The translations under genes were made by a program, and so were the position numbers. Shown one piece after another: positions 16,707-22,978 of a DNA stretch of 34,678 bases (the first letter of the stretch is position 1; each line of letters opens with the position of its first letter). Origin of the DNA: a virus; the IMG/VR virus record IMGVR_UViG_3300042542_000873, positions 1 to 34,678 of that record, one strand, 5' to 3'. The notes below the pieces were generated by a model. It saw nothing but the letters and a program-made list of their open reading frames with translations. It ran no database searches and was not told where the DNA came from.

Positions 16707-17125
16707 TGAAAATAGCCATTATAACCTTATTTTTGGCAGTTATTTCAATTTTGGCATATCCATACACAAAACAGGATAAGTTTGAAATTCAAGGCACTTC
16801 TGTTGATTTAAGTGTTACCATATTGGTTACAGAAGATACTGCAAAAGCAGCAGCATATGTAAGGGCTAATTTAGATACTACTGCAAAGGGGTCAGATTTT
16901 GATTGCAGGGGGGTTACATTTCCAACACAGGATGGTAAGCCAATTATTATTTGGCTGCCTAATTTAGAAGATAAAGGGGTTATAAGTCATGAACTATTTC
17001 ATGCAACTATAAGCAAGATGCAATGGGCAGGTATATCATTGACAGATGATACAGAAGAAATATATGCCTATGAACTTCAATACTTAACTAACCAATTTAA
17101 TAATCATGTCAGAAGGTCTAATTAG
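16706..17125 (+). CDS. Predicted envelope metallopeptidase with HExxH motif
   Basis: This 139-residue protein has an N-terminal hydrophobic segment (residues 3-18, IAIITLFLAVISILAY), either a signal peptide or an anchor. It then has a compact domain with HELFH at about 95-99 and a following acidic helix (DDTEEIYAYELQYL) that could supply the third zinc ligand. This is the layout of a small gluzincin-type peptidase. It would act in the periplasm or at the membrane. It overlaps by 20 bases with the SPFH gene. The substrate is unknown, and a non-enzymatic role cannot be excluded. Confidence 0.55.
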   Translation: MKIAIITLFLAVISILAYPYTKQDKFEIQGTSVDLSVTILVTEDTAKAAAYVRANLDTTAKGSDFDCRGVTFPTQDGKPIIIWLPNLEDKGVISHELFHATISKMQWAGISLTDDTEEIYAYELQYLTNQFNNHVRRSN

Positions 17126-17627
17126 AATTTTTGAATGGATAGCTGAAATTTGGCGTGATTATCTAAGCCCTGTATTAGTTCTAAGATGTTATGAAGGTGG
17201 TGTGCTGCTTAGATTAGGCACATACAGAAAGAATTTAAAAGAAGGGATTAACTTTAAAATTCCATTAATAGATGAAGTTCATTTTGTTATTACAACTATA
17301 GATACTTTTCATATAAGCCCTGTTGACATTACTACAATGGATAATAAACAGGTTTCAGTTGAACCTATTATTAAGTTTGATATTATAGACCCTAAAAAAT
17401 ACCTTGTTGATGTTAATGAAGCAGCAGGTAACATACATGACATTGCAAGGGGGGTTATTGCAGATTACCTTACAGATTGTACATGGGATGAAATAAAGAA
17501 GAAAAGCACCCTGACTGCCATTAAGAATGCCCTTAAAAAGGAATGTGATGACATGGGCATTAATATCTATAAAGTGTATTTTGGTAGGATTGTTACCACA
17601 AAAATGTACACTATCTTTAAAGACTAA
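17106..17627 (+). CDS. SPFH/band-7 domain protein
   Basis: This 173-residue protein shows the stomatin/prohibitin pattern: an N-terminal amphipathic part (LIRIFEWIAEIWRDYLSPVLVL), then YEGGVLLRLGTYRKNLKEGINFKIPLIDEV, DITTMDNKQVSVEPIIKFDIIDPKKY, and a helical end with ARGVIADYLTDCTWDEIKKK. These proteins form membrane-associated rings and often control membrane proteases. It has no strong transmembrane helix but could dip into the membrane at its start. The gene before it is a predicted membrane peptidase, so the two may form a complex. Phage examples of this family are uncommon in my knowledge. Confidence 0.75.
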   Translation: MSEGLIRIFEWIAEIWRDYLSPVLVLRCYEGGVLLRLGTYRKNLKEGINFKIPLIDEVHFVITTIDTFHISPVDITTMDNKQVSVEPIIKFDIIDPKKYLVDVNEAAGNIHDIARGVIADYLTDCTWDEIKKKSTLTAIKNALKKECDDMGINIYKVYFGRIVTTKMYTIFKD

Positions 17628-17639
17628 CTAAGTTCTTTA

Positions 17640-17669
17640 GTAATTGTTGCTAATGTTTTTAGCAATTAC
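17640..17669 (+). terminator. Hairpin between SPFH gene and early control region
   Basis: GTAATTG (17640-17646) pairs with CAATTAC (17663-17669). An inner CTA/TAG helix, a 3-nt bulge and T-rich loop complete it. The Ts are in the loop rather than after the stem, so it is a weak terminator or a protein-binding site. It abuts the 30-bp repeat. Confidence 0.4.
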
Positions 17670-17696
17670 CATTCATCAGTTTTATTTGCCGTTCAT
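17667..17696 (+). repeat. 30-bp direct repeat, copy 1
   Basis: The 30 bases 17667-17696 (starting TACCATTCATCAG, ending TTTGCCGTTCAT) are identical to 27627-27656. It contains two TTCAT half-sites. Copy 1 ends 8 bases before the TTTG of a promoter. A regulator-binding site (operator or activator site) is the simplest reading. Confidence 0.85.
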
Positions 17697-17704
17697 GTAT
17701 TTTA

Positions 17705-17736
17705 TTTGGATATGTTGTGTGTATCCTGTATATTTG
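17705..17736 (+). promoter_or_regulatory. Early promoter 1 (Bacteroidota type)
   Basis: TTTG at 17705-17708, a 20-bp spacer and TATATTTG at 17729-17736 match the Bacteroidota -33/-7 consensus. ATCCTGTATATTTG is nearly the same as in the promoter at 27686. A leader with AACAAACAAAC follows, then the ATG at 17803. It should drive the replication operon. Confidence 0.75.
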
Positions 17737-17802
17737 TTGTATAGTTCTTTGATATATTAACAAACAAACAGGTGAGGCACACCATAAACTGCACAAACAA
17801 TT

Positions 17803-18024
17803 ATGAGCAAGTATCTTTATCAATCCAATGAAGGTAGAACAAGCACAATGACTTTTGAAGAAATTCAAAAAGATTGGGATGGAACTAAATTATTTATTAG
17901 GGTATTATTCTTAATGGATAAATTAAAAGTATCACAAGATGAAGCATGTAAAGTATCTAAATTAGAATTTAAAAAACTTAACAAAGACTACAAAAGTGCA
18001 ATTTATCAAGCATTAAATTATTAA
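17803..18024 (+). CDS. Hypothetical early protein
   Basis: This 73-residue protein has an N-terminal polar part and a helical C-terminal half (TKLFIRVLFLMDKLKVSQDEACKVSKLEFKKLNKDYKSAIYQAL). It is the first gene after early promoter 1 and 30-bp repeat copy 1, so it is among the first expressed after infection. Such proteins often act on host functions, but no family was recognised and this is not shown. A G/C hairpin follows its stop. Confidence 0.65.
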   Translation: MSKYLYQSNEGRTSTMTFEEIQKDWDGTKLFIRVLFLMDKLKVSQDEACKVSKLEFKKLNKDYKSAIYQALNY

Positions 18025-18031
18025 ACAAACA

Positions 18032-18051
18032 GGGGGGTGAAATATCCCCCC
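18032..18051 (+). promoter_or_regulatory. G/C hairpin in leader of 18067 gene
   Basis: GGGGGG (18032-18037) pairs with CCCCCC (18046-18051) around the loop TGAAATAT. No T run follows, so it is not a classical terminator. It lies 15 bases before the ATG at 18067. The core of 16 bases is identical to that of the terminator at 3079-3094. It may pause transcription, shield mRNA or control translation. Confidence 0.6.
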
Positions 18052-18066
18052 ATTAATATTACAACT

Positions 18067-18339
18067 ATGAGAACAGAAATTTATTCCTATGAACAATTAT
18101 GTCAAATGTATGGTAAGCATATTATTGACCCATTAGAAACTTATGAGTATTGGCAATTACAGACTACAGGACAGATTTTATTTCAAGGCACACCTTATGA
18201 CCTGCATGATTGGTTAGCTATTACCAAGAAAAAAGCAACACCATTTGCAGGGTATGACTATGAAGATGATGCATTTACATTTGGGCAATGGATGCAACAT
18301 CAGGCTGAAATGGAATATAACAAAATGATTGAAATTTAA
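18067..18339 (+). CDS. Hypothetical early protein
   Basis: This protein has 90 residues from the ATG at 18067. A GTG start at 18037 inside the hairpin is in frame, but it would place the hairpin in coding sequence and is less likely. The protein begins MRTEIYSYEQLCQMYGKHIIDP, contains TTGQILFQGTPYDLHDWL, and ends in an acidic helical region. No family was recognised. The leader TACAACTATGA is shared with the gene at 28006, which also follows a hairpin. Confidence 0.6.
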   Translation: MRTEIYSYEQLCQMYGKHIIDPLETYEYWQLQTTGQILFQGTPYDLHDWLAITKKKATPFAGYDYEDDAFTFGQWMQHQAEMEYNKMIEI

Positions 18340-18360
18340 TATCTTTATAAAAACTACAAA

Positions 18361-18990
18361 ATGAAAAACTTACTACAAGCACTTGTTAAATTTAACAATG
18401 AAGTGCACCCAATTATTAAAGGTGCAAACAATCCTTTCTTTAAATCTAAGTTTGCTGATTTAGCAACTATTCAGATGACCATTAAAAACCCATTAGGTAA
18501 AAATGGTTTAGTTATAACACAGGCAAACATATGGACTGATAGTCAATTGTTTGTTGAAACAAGAATATGGCATAGTGAATCAGGTGAAAACATAGCTTCA
18601 GTATTCCCTGTTATTGTAAACAAACAGGCAGCACAGGATTATGGGTCTGCAGTATCTTATGCAAAAAGATATTCACTAAGTGGGCTAATGAATCTAATCA
18701 TTCAGGATGAAGATGATGATGGTGAAAAAGCACAGGGCAGAAATAACCCTGCACCATTACCTGTTAATCTTAATGAAGATAAGAAATTGTATCTTATAAC
18801 ATTACTTGAAAAGACTGCCTATGATGATGATACTAAAGATAAGTTAGCTATGAAGATTGAAGCAATGAATACACCTGCACAATTTAAGAAGGCTGAAGCT
18901 AATTTGTTAGCTAATCAAATTGAAGATAGGAATAGGATAGCAATGGGCTTAAACTATAATCAATCAGACATTAAAAAAACACTTAAATAA
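18361..18990 (+). CDS. ERF-family single-strand annealing protein
   Basis: This 209-residue protein has ERF-family marks: NPFFKSKFADLATIQMTIKNPLGKNGLVI near the start, and GSAVSYAKRYSLSGLMNL followed by IQDEDDDGE (about 94-122). ERF proteins anneal complementary single strands and promote phage recombination or genome circularisation. The C-terminal 80 residues are a polar linker and helical end. A SSB-like protein and a VRR-NUC nuclease lie downstream, a plausible recombination set. The length is normal for the family. Confidence 0.85.
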   Translation: MKNLLQALVKFNNEVHPIIKGANNPFFKSKFADLATIQMTIKNPLGKNGLVITQANIWTDSQLFVETRIWHSESGENIASVFPVIVNKQAAQDYGSAVSYAKRYSLSGLMNLIIQDEDDDGEKAQGRNNPAPLPVNLNEDKKLYLITLLEKTAYDDDTKDKLAMKIEAMNTPAQFKKAEANLLANQIEDRNRIAMGLNYNQSDIKKTLK

Positions 18991-19385
18991 TGAGGGAATA
19001 TACTTTTGAATTTCTTACTGACAAGGCTGAAAAAATGTTGGATTACTTAGCAAAGCCATTACCTAAAAATGATACTGCTGACTTTCATGATTCATTAATT
19101 TCAAGATTAGATAACCTAAGTATTGCTATGACACAATCAGGTGAATATAGAACTGCTGCTGAATACAAAATAGATTGTGTAATTGATTTAGAAATAGGTA
19201 ATAAGATTGAAGAAATTATGGATGGTAAGTTAGCTACAAGCACTATCAATATGTGGGTTAAAAGCAAAGCAAGGGATTGGACAAGGCTTAGGAATGCATT
19301 TGACAGAATCAATGCATCTTCAGTACATCAGATTGATGCTATCAGAAGTATCCTTTCATGGGAAAAAGCTAAAATACAATTATAA
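18990..19385 (+). CDS. Conserved-looking helical protein next to ERF gene
   Basis: This 131-residue, mostly helical protein contains DSLISRLDNLSIAMTQSGEYRTAAEYKIDC and an end with WTRLRNAFDRINASSVHQIDAIRSILSW. The start overlaps the ERF stop by one base (TAATG). I do not recognise a named family. The location suggests a recombination or DNA-metabolism partner, which is inference. Confidence 0.65.
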   Translation: MREYTFEFLTDKAEKMLDYLAKPLPKNDTADFHDSLISRLDNLSIAMTQSGEYRTAAEYKIDCVIDLEIGNKIEEIMDGKLATSTINMWVKSKARDWTRLRNAFDRINASSVHQIDAIRSILSWEKAKIQL

Positions 19386-19386
19386 T

Positions 19387-19587
19387 ATGGAAAACAGATG
19401 GGGTATAAAAATTAGCAGGATTTCAATTCCTGAAGAAAAACTAACCTATAATCAATGGGTTAGGCAATTTAATGTTTCAAGTCTATATGAAGATAGGACT
19501 GAAATACTTAGCAAGTCATGTATTAATAATCAATACAATTTTTCAAAATTAAAACAAAAAAATGAGTCAAAAACTACAGGTGCTTAA
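19387..19587 (+). CDS. Hypothetical small protein
   Basis: This 66-residue basic protein starts at the ATG at 19387, directly after the previous stop (TAATATG). A longer in-frame extension upstream would overlap the previous gene by about 90 bases and is not favoured. It contains ENRWGIKISRISIPEEKLTYNQWVRQF and a Lys/Asn-rich end. No family was recognised. It overlaps the HTH gene by 26 bases. Confidence 0.5.
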   Translation: MENRWGIKISRISIPEEKLTYNQWVRQFNVSSLYEDRTEILSKSCINNQYNFSKLKQKNESKTTGA

Positions 19588-19768
19588 TCACCTTAAAAAA
19601 GAAACCCTAACACCATTAGTGGCATTAAGAAAGTATGGTACACTTAGATTAGCAGCTATTGTATTTAACCTTAGAAATGAAGGTTATAGAATTGAAACTA
19701 ATAGTATCAATGTAGGTACAAAGAAAAAACCTAAGTATGTAGCTAATTATAAATTAATAAAACTTTAA
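19562..19768 (+). CDS. Helix-turn-helix (winged) protein
   Basis: This 68-residue protein reads as one helix-turn-helix unit: QKLQVLNHLKKETLTPLVALRKYGTLRLAAIVFNLRNEGY followed by a beta wing (IETNSINVGTKKKPKYVANYKL). It resembles the short phage HTH_39-type domains. It lies in the replication operon and could be a regulator or a DNA-binding accessory. Which sites it binds is unknown; the 30-bp repeats are one possibility. Confidence 0.65.
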   Translation: MSQKLQVLNHLKKETLTPLVALRKYGTLRLAAIVFNLRNEGYRIETNSINVGTKKKPKYVANYKLIKL

Positions 19769-19770
19769 TC

Positions 19771-19992
19771 ATGTCAGAAGAAAAAAAGAAATATGGTGCT
19801 TGGAAAAAAGAAACATCTAAAGGTGAAGTAATTAACTTTTCTATTGAAGGCAAAAGATATTCAATGTGGGTTAATACATATAAAAAAGAATCAAGGCATC
19901 CTGATTATCAAATATTTGAAGATACATATGTGATGCCACCAAAAGAAGTACAAACCAATAACCAAGAATCTGCAGAAGATTTACCATTTTAA
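19771..19992 (+). CDS. Small protein with SSB-like C-terminal tip
   Basis: This 73-residue protein has a beta-rich front (KYGAWKKETSKGEVINFSIEGKRYSMWVNTYKKESRHPDYQIF) like small OB-type or DUF736-type proteins, then a polar linker and the final residues ESAEDLPF. The acidic-Leu-Pro-Phe end is like the SSB tip that recruits replication proteins. It is therefore a candidate single-strand binding protein. Its place between the HTH and DnaA-like genes agrees. It is shorter than normal SSB (about 110-180), so the OB fold needs proof. Confidence 0.55.
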   Translation: MSEEKKKYGAWKKETSKGEVINFSIEGKRYSMWVNTYKKESRHPDYQIFEDTYVMPPKEVQTNNQESAEDLPF

Positions 19993-19994
19993 TT

Positions 19995-20432
19995 ATGATT
20001 TCAACTACTAAACAAGAATTAATAAATACATATTCTTCTATAAGAAAAGGGTTTTCAGACCTACACAATATAATGAAAAAAGAAAATTTAATTGATGATG
20101 ACTTTTTTAATGTTCAATATCCAAAAATTGCAACACCTGAAAAAATAGTAGAATTAGTTAATGATTTCTTTGATGCTGATTTAAGGGCTAAGAATAGAAA
20201 GAAAACAACTATTTATGCAAGACAAGCAGCAGCATATATTTTAAGAAAATATACCCATTTGTCACTACAGGAAATAGCATTTAATGTAGGGCTTACAGAC
20301 CATACAAGTGCTATATATCATGTCAGAAAATGTCAGGATATTATGGATACAGAAGAATGGTTTAGGGATAAAGTTTATTATATTATTGCTGAAATAGAAG
20401 AATATTTAGTACATTTGAAGTCTAAAGATTAA
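19995..20432 (+). CDS. DnaA domain-IV-like DNA-binding protein
   Basis: This 145-residue protein has a C-terminal half matching the DNA-binding domain of DnaA: TTIYARQAAAYILRKYTHLSLQEIAFNVGLTDHTSAIYHVRK (about 75-116). LTDHTSAIYHV corresponds to the DnaA signature GRDHTTVIHA. The N-terminal half is helical and lacks the AAA+ ATPase. It may bind DnaA-box-like sites at the phage origin or interfere with host initiation. It directly precedes a structured RNA candidate and the initiator gene with internal repeats. Confidence 0.75.
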   Translation: MISTTKQELINTYSSIRKGFSDLHNIMKKENLIDDDFFNVQYPKIATPEKIVELVNDFFDADLRAKNRKKTTIYARQAAAYILRKYTHLSLQEIAFNVGLTDHTSAIYHVRKCQDIMDTEEWFRDKVYYIIAEIEEYLVHLKSKD

Positions 20433-20439
20433 TATTAAT

Positions 20440-20526
20440 GCTATGTCGTATATAGCTTACACAGACAATATTGGGTCAAGGATGAACTGCAGATACGACC
20501 TGCAGGGATTCTGCGACCCATTTTTT
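20440..20526 (+). ncRNA. Structured RNA candidate with complementary hairpin loops
   Basis: Hairpin 1 is GCTAT (20440-20444), loop GTCGTAT (20445-20451), ATAGC (20452-20456). Hairpin 2 is CTGCAG (20487-20492), loop ATACGAC (20493-20499), CTGCAG (20500-20505). The two 7-nt loops are perfect reverse complements, so they could kiss. Hairpin 2 is enclosed by TGGGTC (20472-20477) and GACCCA (20515-20520), followed by six Ts like a terminator. Four CpG occur in about 85 bases, in a genome that almost lacks them, suggesting the bases are kept for structure. It lies between the DnaA-like and initiator genes. No known riboswitch was matched. A chance arrangement is possible. Confidence 0.5.
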
Positions 20527-20531
20527 ATTTT

Positions 20532-21167
20532 ATGGCAAAAGACCCTGCAGTATTATTTTATACATCAGATTTTTTAAGTGGCACATTTACTTTAACAGAT
20601 GAACAGGTAGGTAAGTATATTAGATTGTTATGCTTACAACATCAGAAAGGAAAGCTAAGTGCAAAGGATATGCTAAGCATATGCAAAGCATATGATGTTG
20701 ACATTTATGAAAAATTTAAAGTAGAAGATGGTTTTTACTTAAATGAAAAGATGTACAATGAAACTATTAGAAGGCAAAAGTTTACAGAAAGTAGAAGAAA
20801 TAATGCTAAAACAACTAAAAATGATAGCATAAGCGAAGCACATGCTAAGCATATGCCTAAGCATATGGAAACTGAAACTGAAACTATAACTATAACTAAT
20901 ACTATAAATAGAAAGGAAAACTTTGAAAATTTAGTATCTGAATATAAAAGCCTACTAACTGAATCATATGATGAATTTATTGAATATTGGTGTGAACCAT
21001 CTAAAAGTGGTAAATTACGATATGAAGCAGAAAAGTTTTTTGATGTGAAAAGAAGGGTTAATACTTGGATTAAAAACAAACTTAAATATGGAAATACAAA
21101 AACATCTACACCAACTGCAGCAAGTACAAAAAGAATGTCAGACCTTGCAGATTGGGTTAATAGCTGA
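20532..21167 (+). CDS. Replication initiator-like protein (DUF1376-type N-terminus)
   Basis: This 211-residue protein has an N-terminal winged-helix-like domain typical of phage replisome organisers and DUF1376 proteins: DPAVLFYTSDFLSGTFTLTDEQVGKYIRLLCLQHQKG (about 4-40). A low-complexity middle (KHMPKHMETETETITITNT) follows, then a C-terminal domain with FDVKRRVNTWIKNKL. The middle of the gene carries five AAGCATATG-type repeats and an AT-rich stretch, so the gene probably contains the origin, as lambda O does. The protein would bind these repeats and load the helicase through a partner. Confidence 0.7.
   Translation: MAKDPAVLFYTSDFLSGTFTLTDEQVGKYIRLLCLQHQKGKLSAKDMLSICKAYDVDIYEKFKVEDGFYLNEKMYNETIRRQKFTESRRNNAKTTKNDSISEAHAKHMPKHMETETETITITNTINRKENFENLVSEYKSLLTESYDEFIEYWCEPSKSGKLRYEAEKFFDVKRRVNTWIKNKLKYGNTKTSTPTAASTKRMSDLADWVNS
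20675..20925. repeat. Iterons and AT-rich stretch inside initiator gene (origin candidate)
   Basis: AAGCATATG is present at 20675-20683, 20686-20694, 20847-20855 and 20859-20867, with AAGCACATG at 20836-20844. Neighbouring copies start 11, 11 and 12 bases apart, about one helix turn. Immediately downstream (20868-20925) is a run of GAAACT and ATAACT repeats rich in A and T, like an unwinding element. The arrangement parallels ori-lambda within gene O. Confidence 0.6.
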
Positions 21168-21831
21168 TAATGAAATATTAGAAGCATTTAAAGGTGATAA
21201 GTTAAACTTAGTATCACCTGTAACTTTAAAGCAAACATTGGCTTATATCTTTACTTTAATAGGATTAACTAAATATCCTGATGAAAATGAATTTGCTATT
21301 ATTGAAGATTACATAAGGACATCATATCCAAAATTTACTTTACAGGAATTTAGGATAGCATTTAAGATGGCTACACAAGGTAAATTAGATTGCCATGTTG
21401 ACCATTATGAAAAGTTTAGCCCTAAGTTTATTAGTCAGGTAATGAATGCATACAAGGGTAAAGCCAATGATATTAGAAAGATGCTGCAATATAAGCAGGT
21501 TGAAGAACTGCCTGTACCCAAATTAACTGATGACCAAATTGTTGACTTTAGCAAAAAGGAATGGCTTGAAAGCAAAAAGGATGACTTCAATAGATTGTTT
21601 AATGCAGACAGGGTATTTGATATACTTTACAAAAGGGGTGACATCAAAATTAATCCTGAAACAATTGCTGAAACATTAAAAATAGTTAGGGCAGATAATC
21701 TTTACAGGCTTAATAAACTATCAGTATTAGAAGCTAAAGAATTCAATAAGCAGATTAAGAATGAAGATTATATAGAAACACAATGTAAGAAGTTAACAAT
21801 AGTAAGATACTATGAAAATTTATCAGATTAA
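21088..21831 (+). CDS. Replication-module protein, possible helicase-loader counterpart
   Basis: This 247-residue protein contains NEILEAFKGDKLNLVSPVTLKQTLAYIFTLIGLTKYPDENEF, then FTLQEFRIAFKMATQGKLDCHVDHYEKFSPKFISQVMNAYK and a charged C-terminal half. I have the impression of similar proteins next to initiators in other Bacteroidota phages, but no proven function. The gene order (initiator, then this) is like lambda O and P, suggesting a helicase loader. The ATG at 21088 overlaps the initiator by 80 bases. A TTG at 21145 is an alternative start, and residues before about 25 may not be real. Confidence 0.6.
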   Translation: MEIQKHLHQLQQVQKECQTLQIGLIADNEILEAFKGDKLNLVSPVTLKQTLAYIFTLIGLTKYPDENEFAIIEDYIRTSYPKFTLQEFRIAFKMATQGKLDCHVDHYEKFSPKFISQVMNAYKGKANDIRKMLQYKQVEELPVPKLTDDQIVDFSKKEWLESKKDDFNRLFNADRVFDILYKRGDIKINPETIAETLKIVRADNLYRLNKLSVLEAKEFNKQIKNEDYIETQCKKLTIVRYYENLSD

Positions 21832-21988
21832 ATATACTAACTATGGCATTGTTAAATACTGCTATAGTAGTAACTTTGTTGATATTTATTTAAACTTTAC
21901 TGATGTTGAAATTGATAAAGATAAATTAATATTCCCTAAAGAATTCTATGATGCATTAAATAAATTCAATGGATATATCAGCAAATGA
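21812..21988 (+). CDS. Hypothetical small protein
   Basis: A 58-residue frame runs from the ATG at 21812 to TGA at 21986-21988, overlapping the previous gene by 20 bases and the VRR-NUC gene by 20. It reads MKIYQIKYTNYGIVKYCY and later FVDIYLNFTDVEIDKDKLIFPKEFYDALNKF, an alpha/beta pattern that looks like a true protein. It fills an otherwise empty gap of about 140 bases. No family was recognised. Confidence 0.6.
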   Translation: MKIYQIKYTNYGIVKYCYSSNFVDIYLNFTDVEIDKDKLIFPKEFYDALNKFNGYISK

Positions 21989-22283
21989 ATTAACTAAGTG
22001 GGCTAAAACCAATTTTGAATATATGGGTTATAGACTTAACAGGGTTAACAATATACCTTATGGCAAAAGAAAAGGCACTATTCAAAAAGGATGGGCAGAC
22101 CTACAGGGTTACACTACAGATGGTAAATATTTGGCAGTTGAAATTAAAAAACTTGGTGACAGATTAAGCATTGACCAAAAAGAAAGATTTAATGATATAC
22201 ATAAATGTGGGGGGATTGTGTATATTTGTACTGAAAAGGATAACAAGCCTATTCTTATAGAATGGTCAAAACTGAAATTATAG
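21969..22283 (+). CDS. VRR-NUC domain nuclease
   Basis: This 104-residue protein matches short phage VRR-NUC nucleases: GWADLQGYTTDGKYLAVEIKKLGDRLSIDQKERF (about 41-75) has the metal-binding Asp and the E-x-K core, and the basic YGKRKGTIQKG precedes it. HKCGGIVYIC follows as the last strand. These PD-(D/E)XK enzymes cut branched or structured DNA, so a role in resolving recombination or replication intermediates is likely. It overlaps neighbours on both sides. Confidence 0.8.
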   Translation: MDISANELTKWAKTNFEYMGYRLNRVNNIPYGKRKGTIQKGWADLQGYTTDGKYLAVEIKKLGDRLSIDQKERFNDIHKCGGIVYICTEKDNKPILIEWSKLKL

Positions 22284-22744
22284 CTAAGCTATGGGATAAC
22301 AAAGAAGTGAATGAAGCATTTTCCAAGATGCATCCTGTAGAACTGCAATATGATTTGAAGGCTGAAGTTTTTTTAGTTCTTTGTGAAATGGATGATGACA
22401 AGTTGATAGGAATGTATAACAGAAATGAAATAAGATTTTTTTTAGTTAGGGTTATGCTTAACATGATTAAATCAGACAGAAGTACATTTTGGAAACAATA
22501 TAGAAACTATACTGAATATGATGGTAAAGAACAGGTAGAAGTAGTACAGGCAAACATCATAGACAAAATGGAATCAAGCATTGAAAAACTACATTGGTAT
22601 CAAAAAGAAATATTAAGACTATATGCATTAGACTTTAACAAGAATGCAAAAGAACTAAGCAGACAAACAGGAATACCATACATGTCAATAATAAGAACTT
22701 TAAAACAAACTAAAACAGAACTAAAGAAAAACATTAGAACATGA
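22262..22744 (+). CDS. Sigma-factor-like transcription regulator
   Basis: This 160-residue helical protein ends with a sigma region-4-like helix-turn-helix: KLHWYQKEILRLYALDFNKNAKELSRQTGIPYMSIIRTLKQTKTELKK (about 111-157). The N-terminal half, with DLKAEVFLVLCEMDDDKLI and IRFFLVRVMLNMIKSD, has the look of a degenerate region 2. Phages use such proteins to redirect host RNA polymerase to late promoters. The repeated CCTATTTAT elements at 852, 4147 and 29534 are natural candidates for its targets. The family link is moderate, and an unrelated HTH protein is possible. Confidence 0.6.
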   Translation: MVKTEIIAKLWDNKEVNEAFSKMHPVELQYDLKAEVFLVLCEMDDDKLIGMYNRNEIRFFLVRVMLNMIKSDRSTFWKQYRNYTEYDGKEQVEVVQANIIDKMESSIEKLHWYQKEILRLYALDFNKNAKELSRQTGIPYMSIIRTLKQTKTELKKNIRT

Positions 22745-22977
22745 TTCAAATAATCTTAACTGCAATATGTGCATCACTATTTTTTAATACTATCCACAAG
22801 CTACACATTAAATGGGGAATCAATTTCAAGCCTTTCAGTTGTACAAGTTGTTTGGCTGCATGGATTGCAGCAGTATTGTGTTTCACACCTGAATTAGTGT
22901 TAAATTTAGCTTCTGCACTATTTATTAGTGGATTACTAACACCATTGGTGGAAAACTTAATGGAAAAATTATTTTAA
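22741..22977 (+). CDS. Small membrane protein with CxxC
   Basis: This 78-residue protein has hydrophobic segments at about 2-16, 36-52 and 54-70, with a FSCTSCLAAW motif (Cys-x2-Cys) between the first two. Its start overlaps the previous stop (ATGA). The Cys pair could bind metal or form a disulfide near the membrane. No function was recognised. Confidence 0.6.
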   Translation: MIQIILTAICASLFFNTIHKLHIKWGINFKPFSCTSCLAAWIAAVLCFTPELVLNLASALFISGLLTPLVENLMEKLF

Positions 22978-22978
22978 T

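Noticed and set aside
18037-18066. GTG start giving a longer version of the 18067 gene
   Set aside because: It would begin inside the GGGGGG/CCCCCC hairpin. The ATG at 18067 has the same leader as the 28006 gene.
20472-20520. tRNA-like layout (TGGGTC/GACCCA end stem and a 7-nt loop ATACGAC with ACG as anticodon)
   Set aside because: Only 49 bases long, with no T arm or D arm and no CCA end. The loop complementarity to 20445-20451 is a better explanation.
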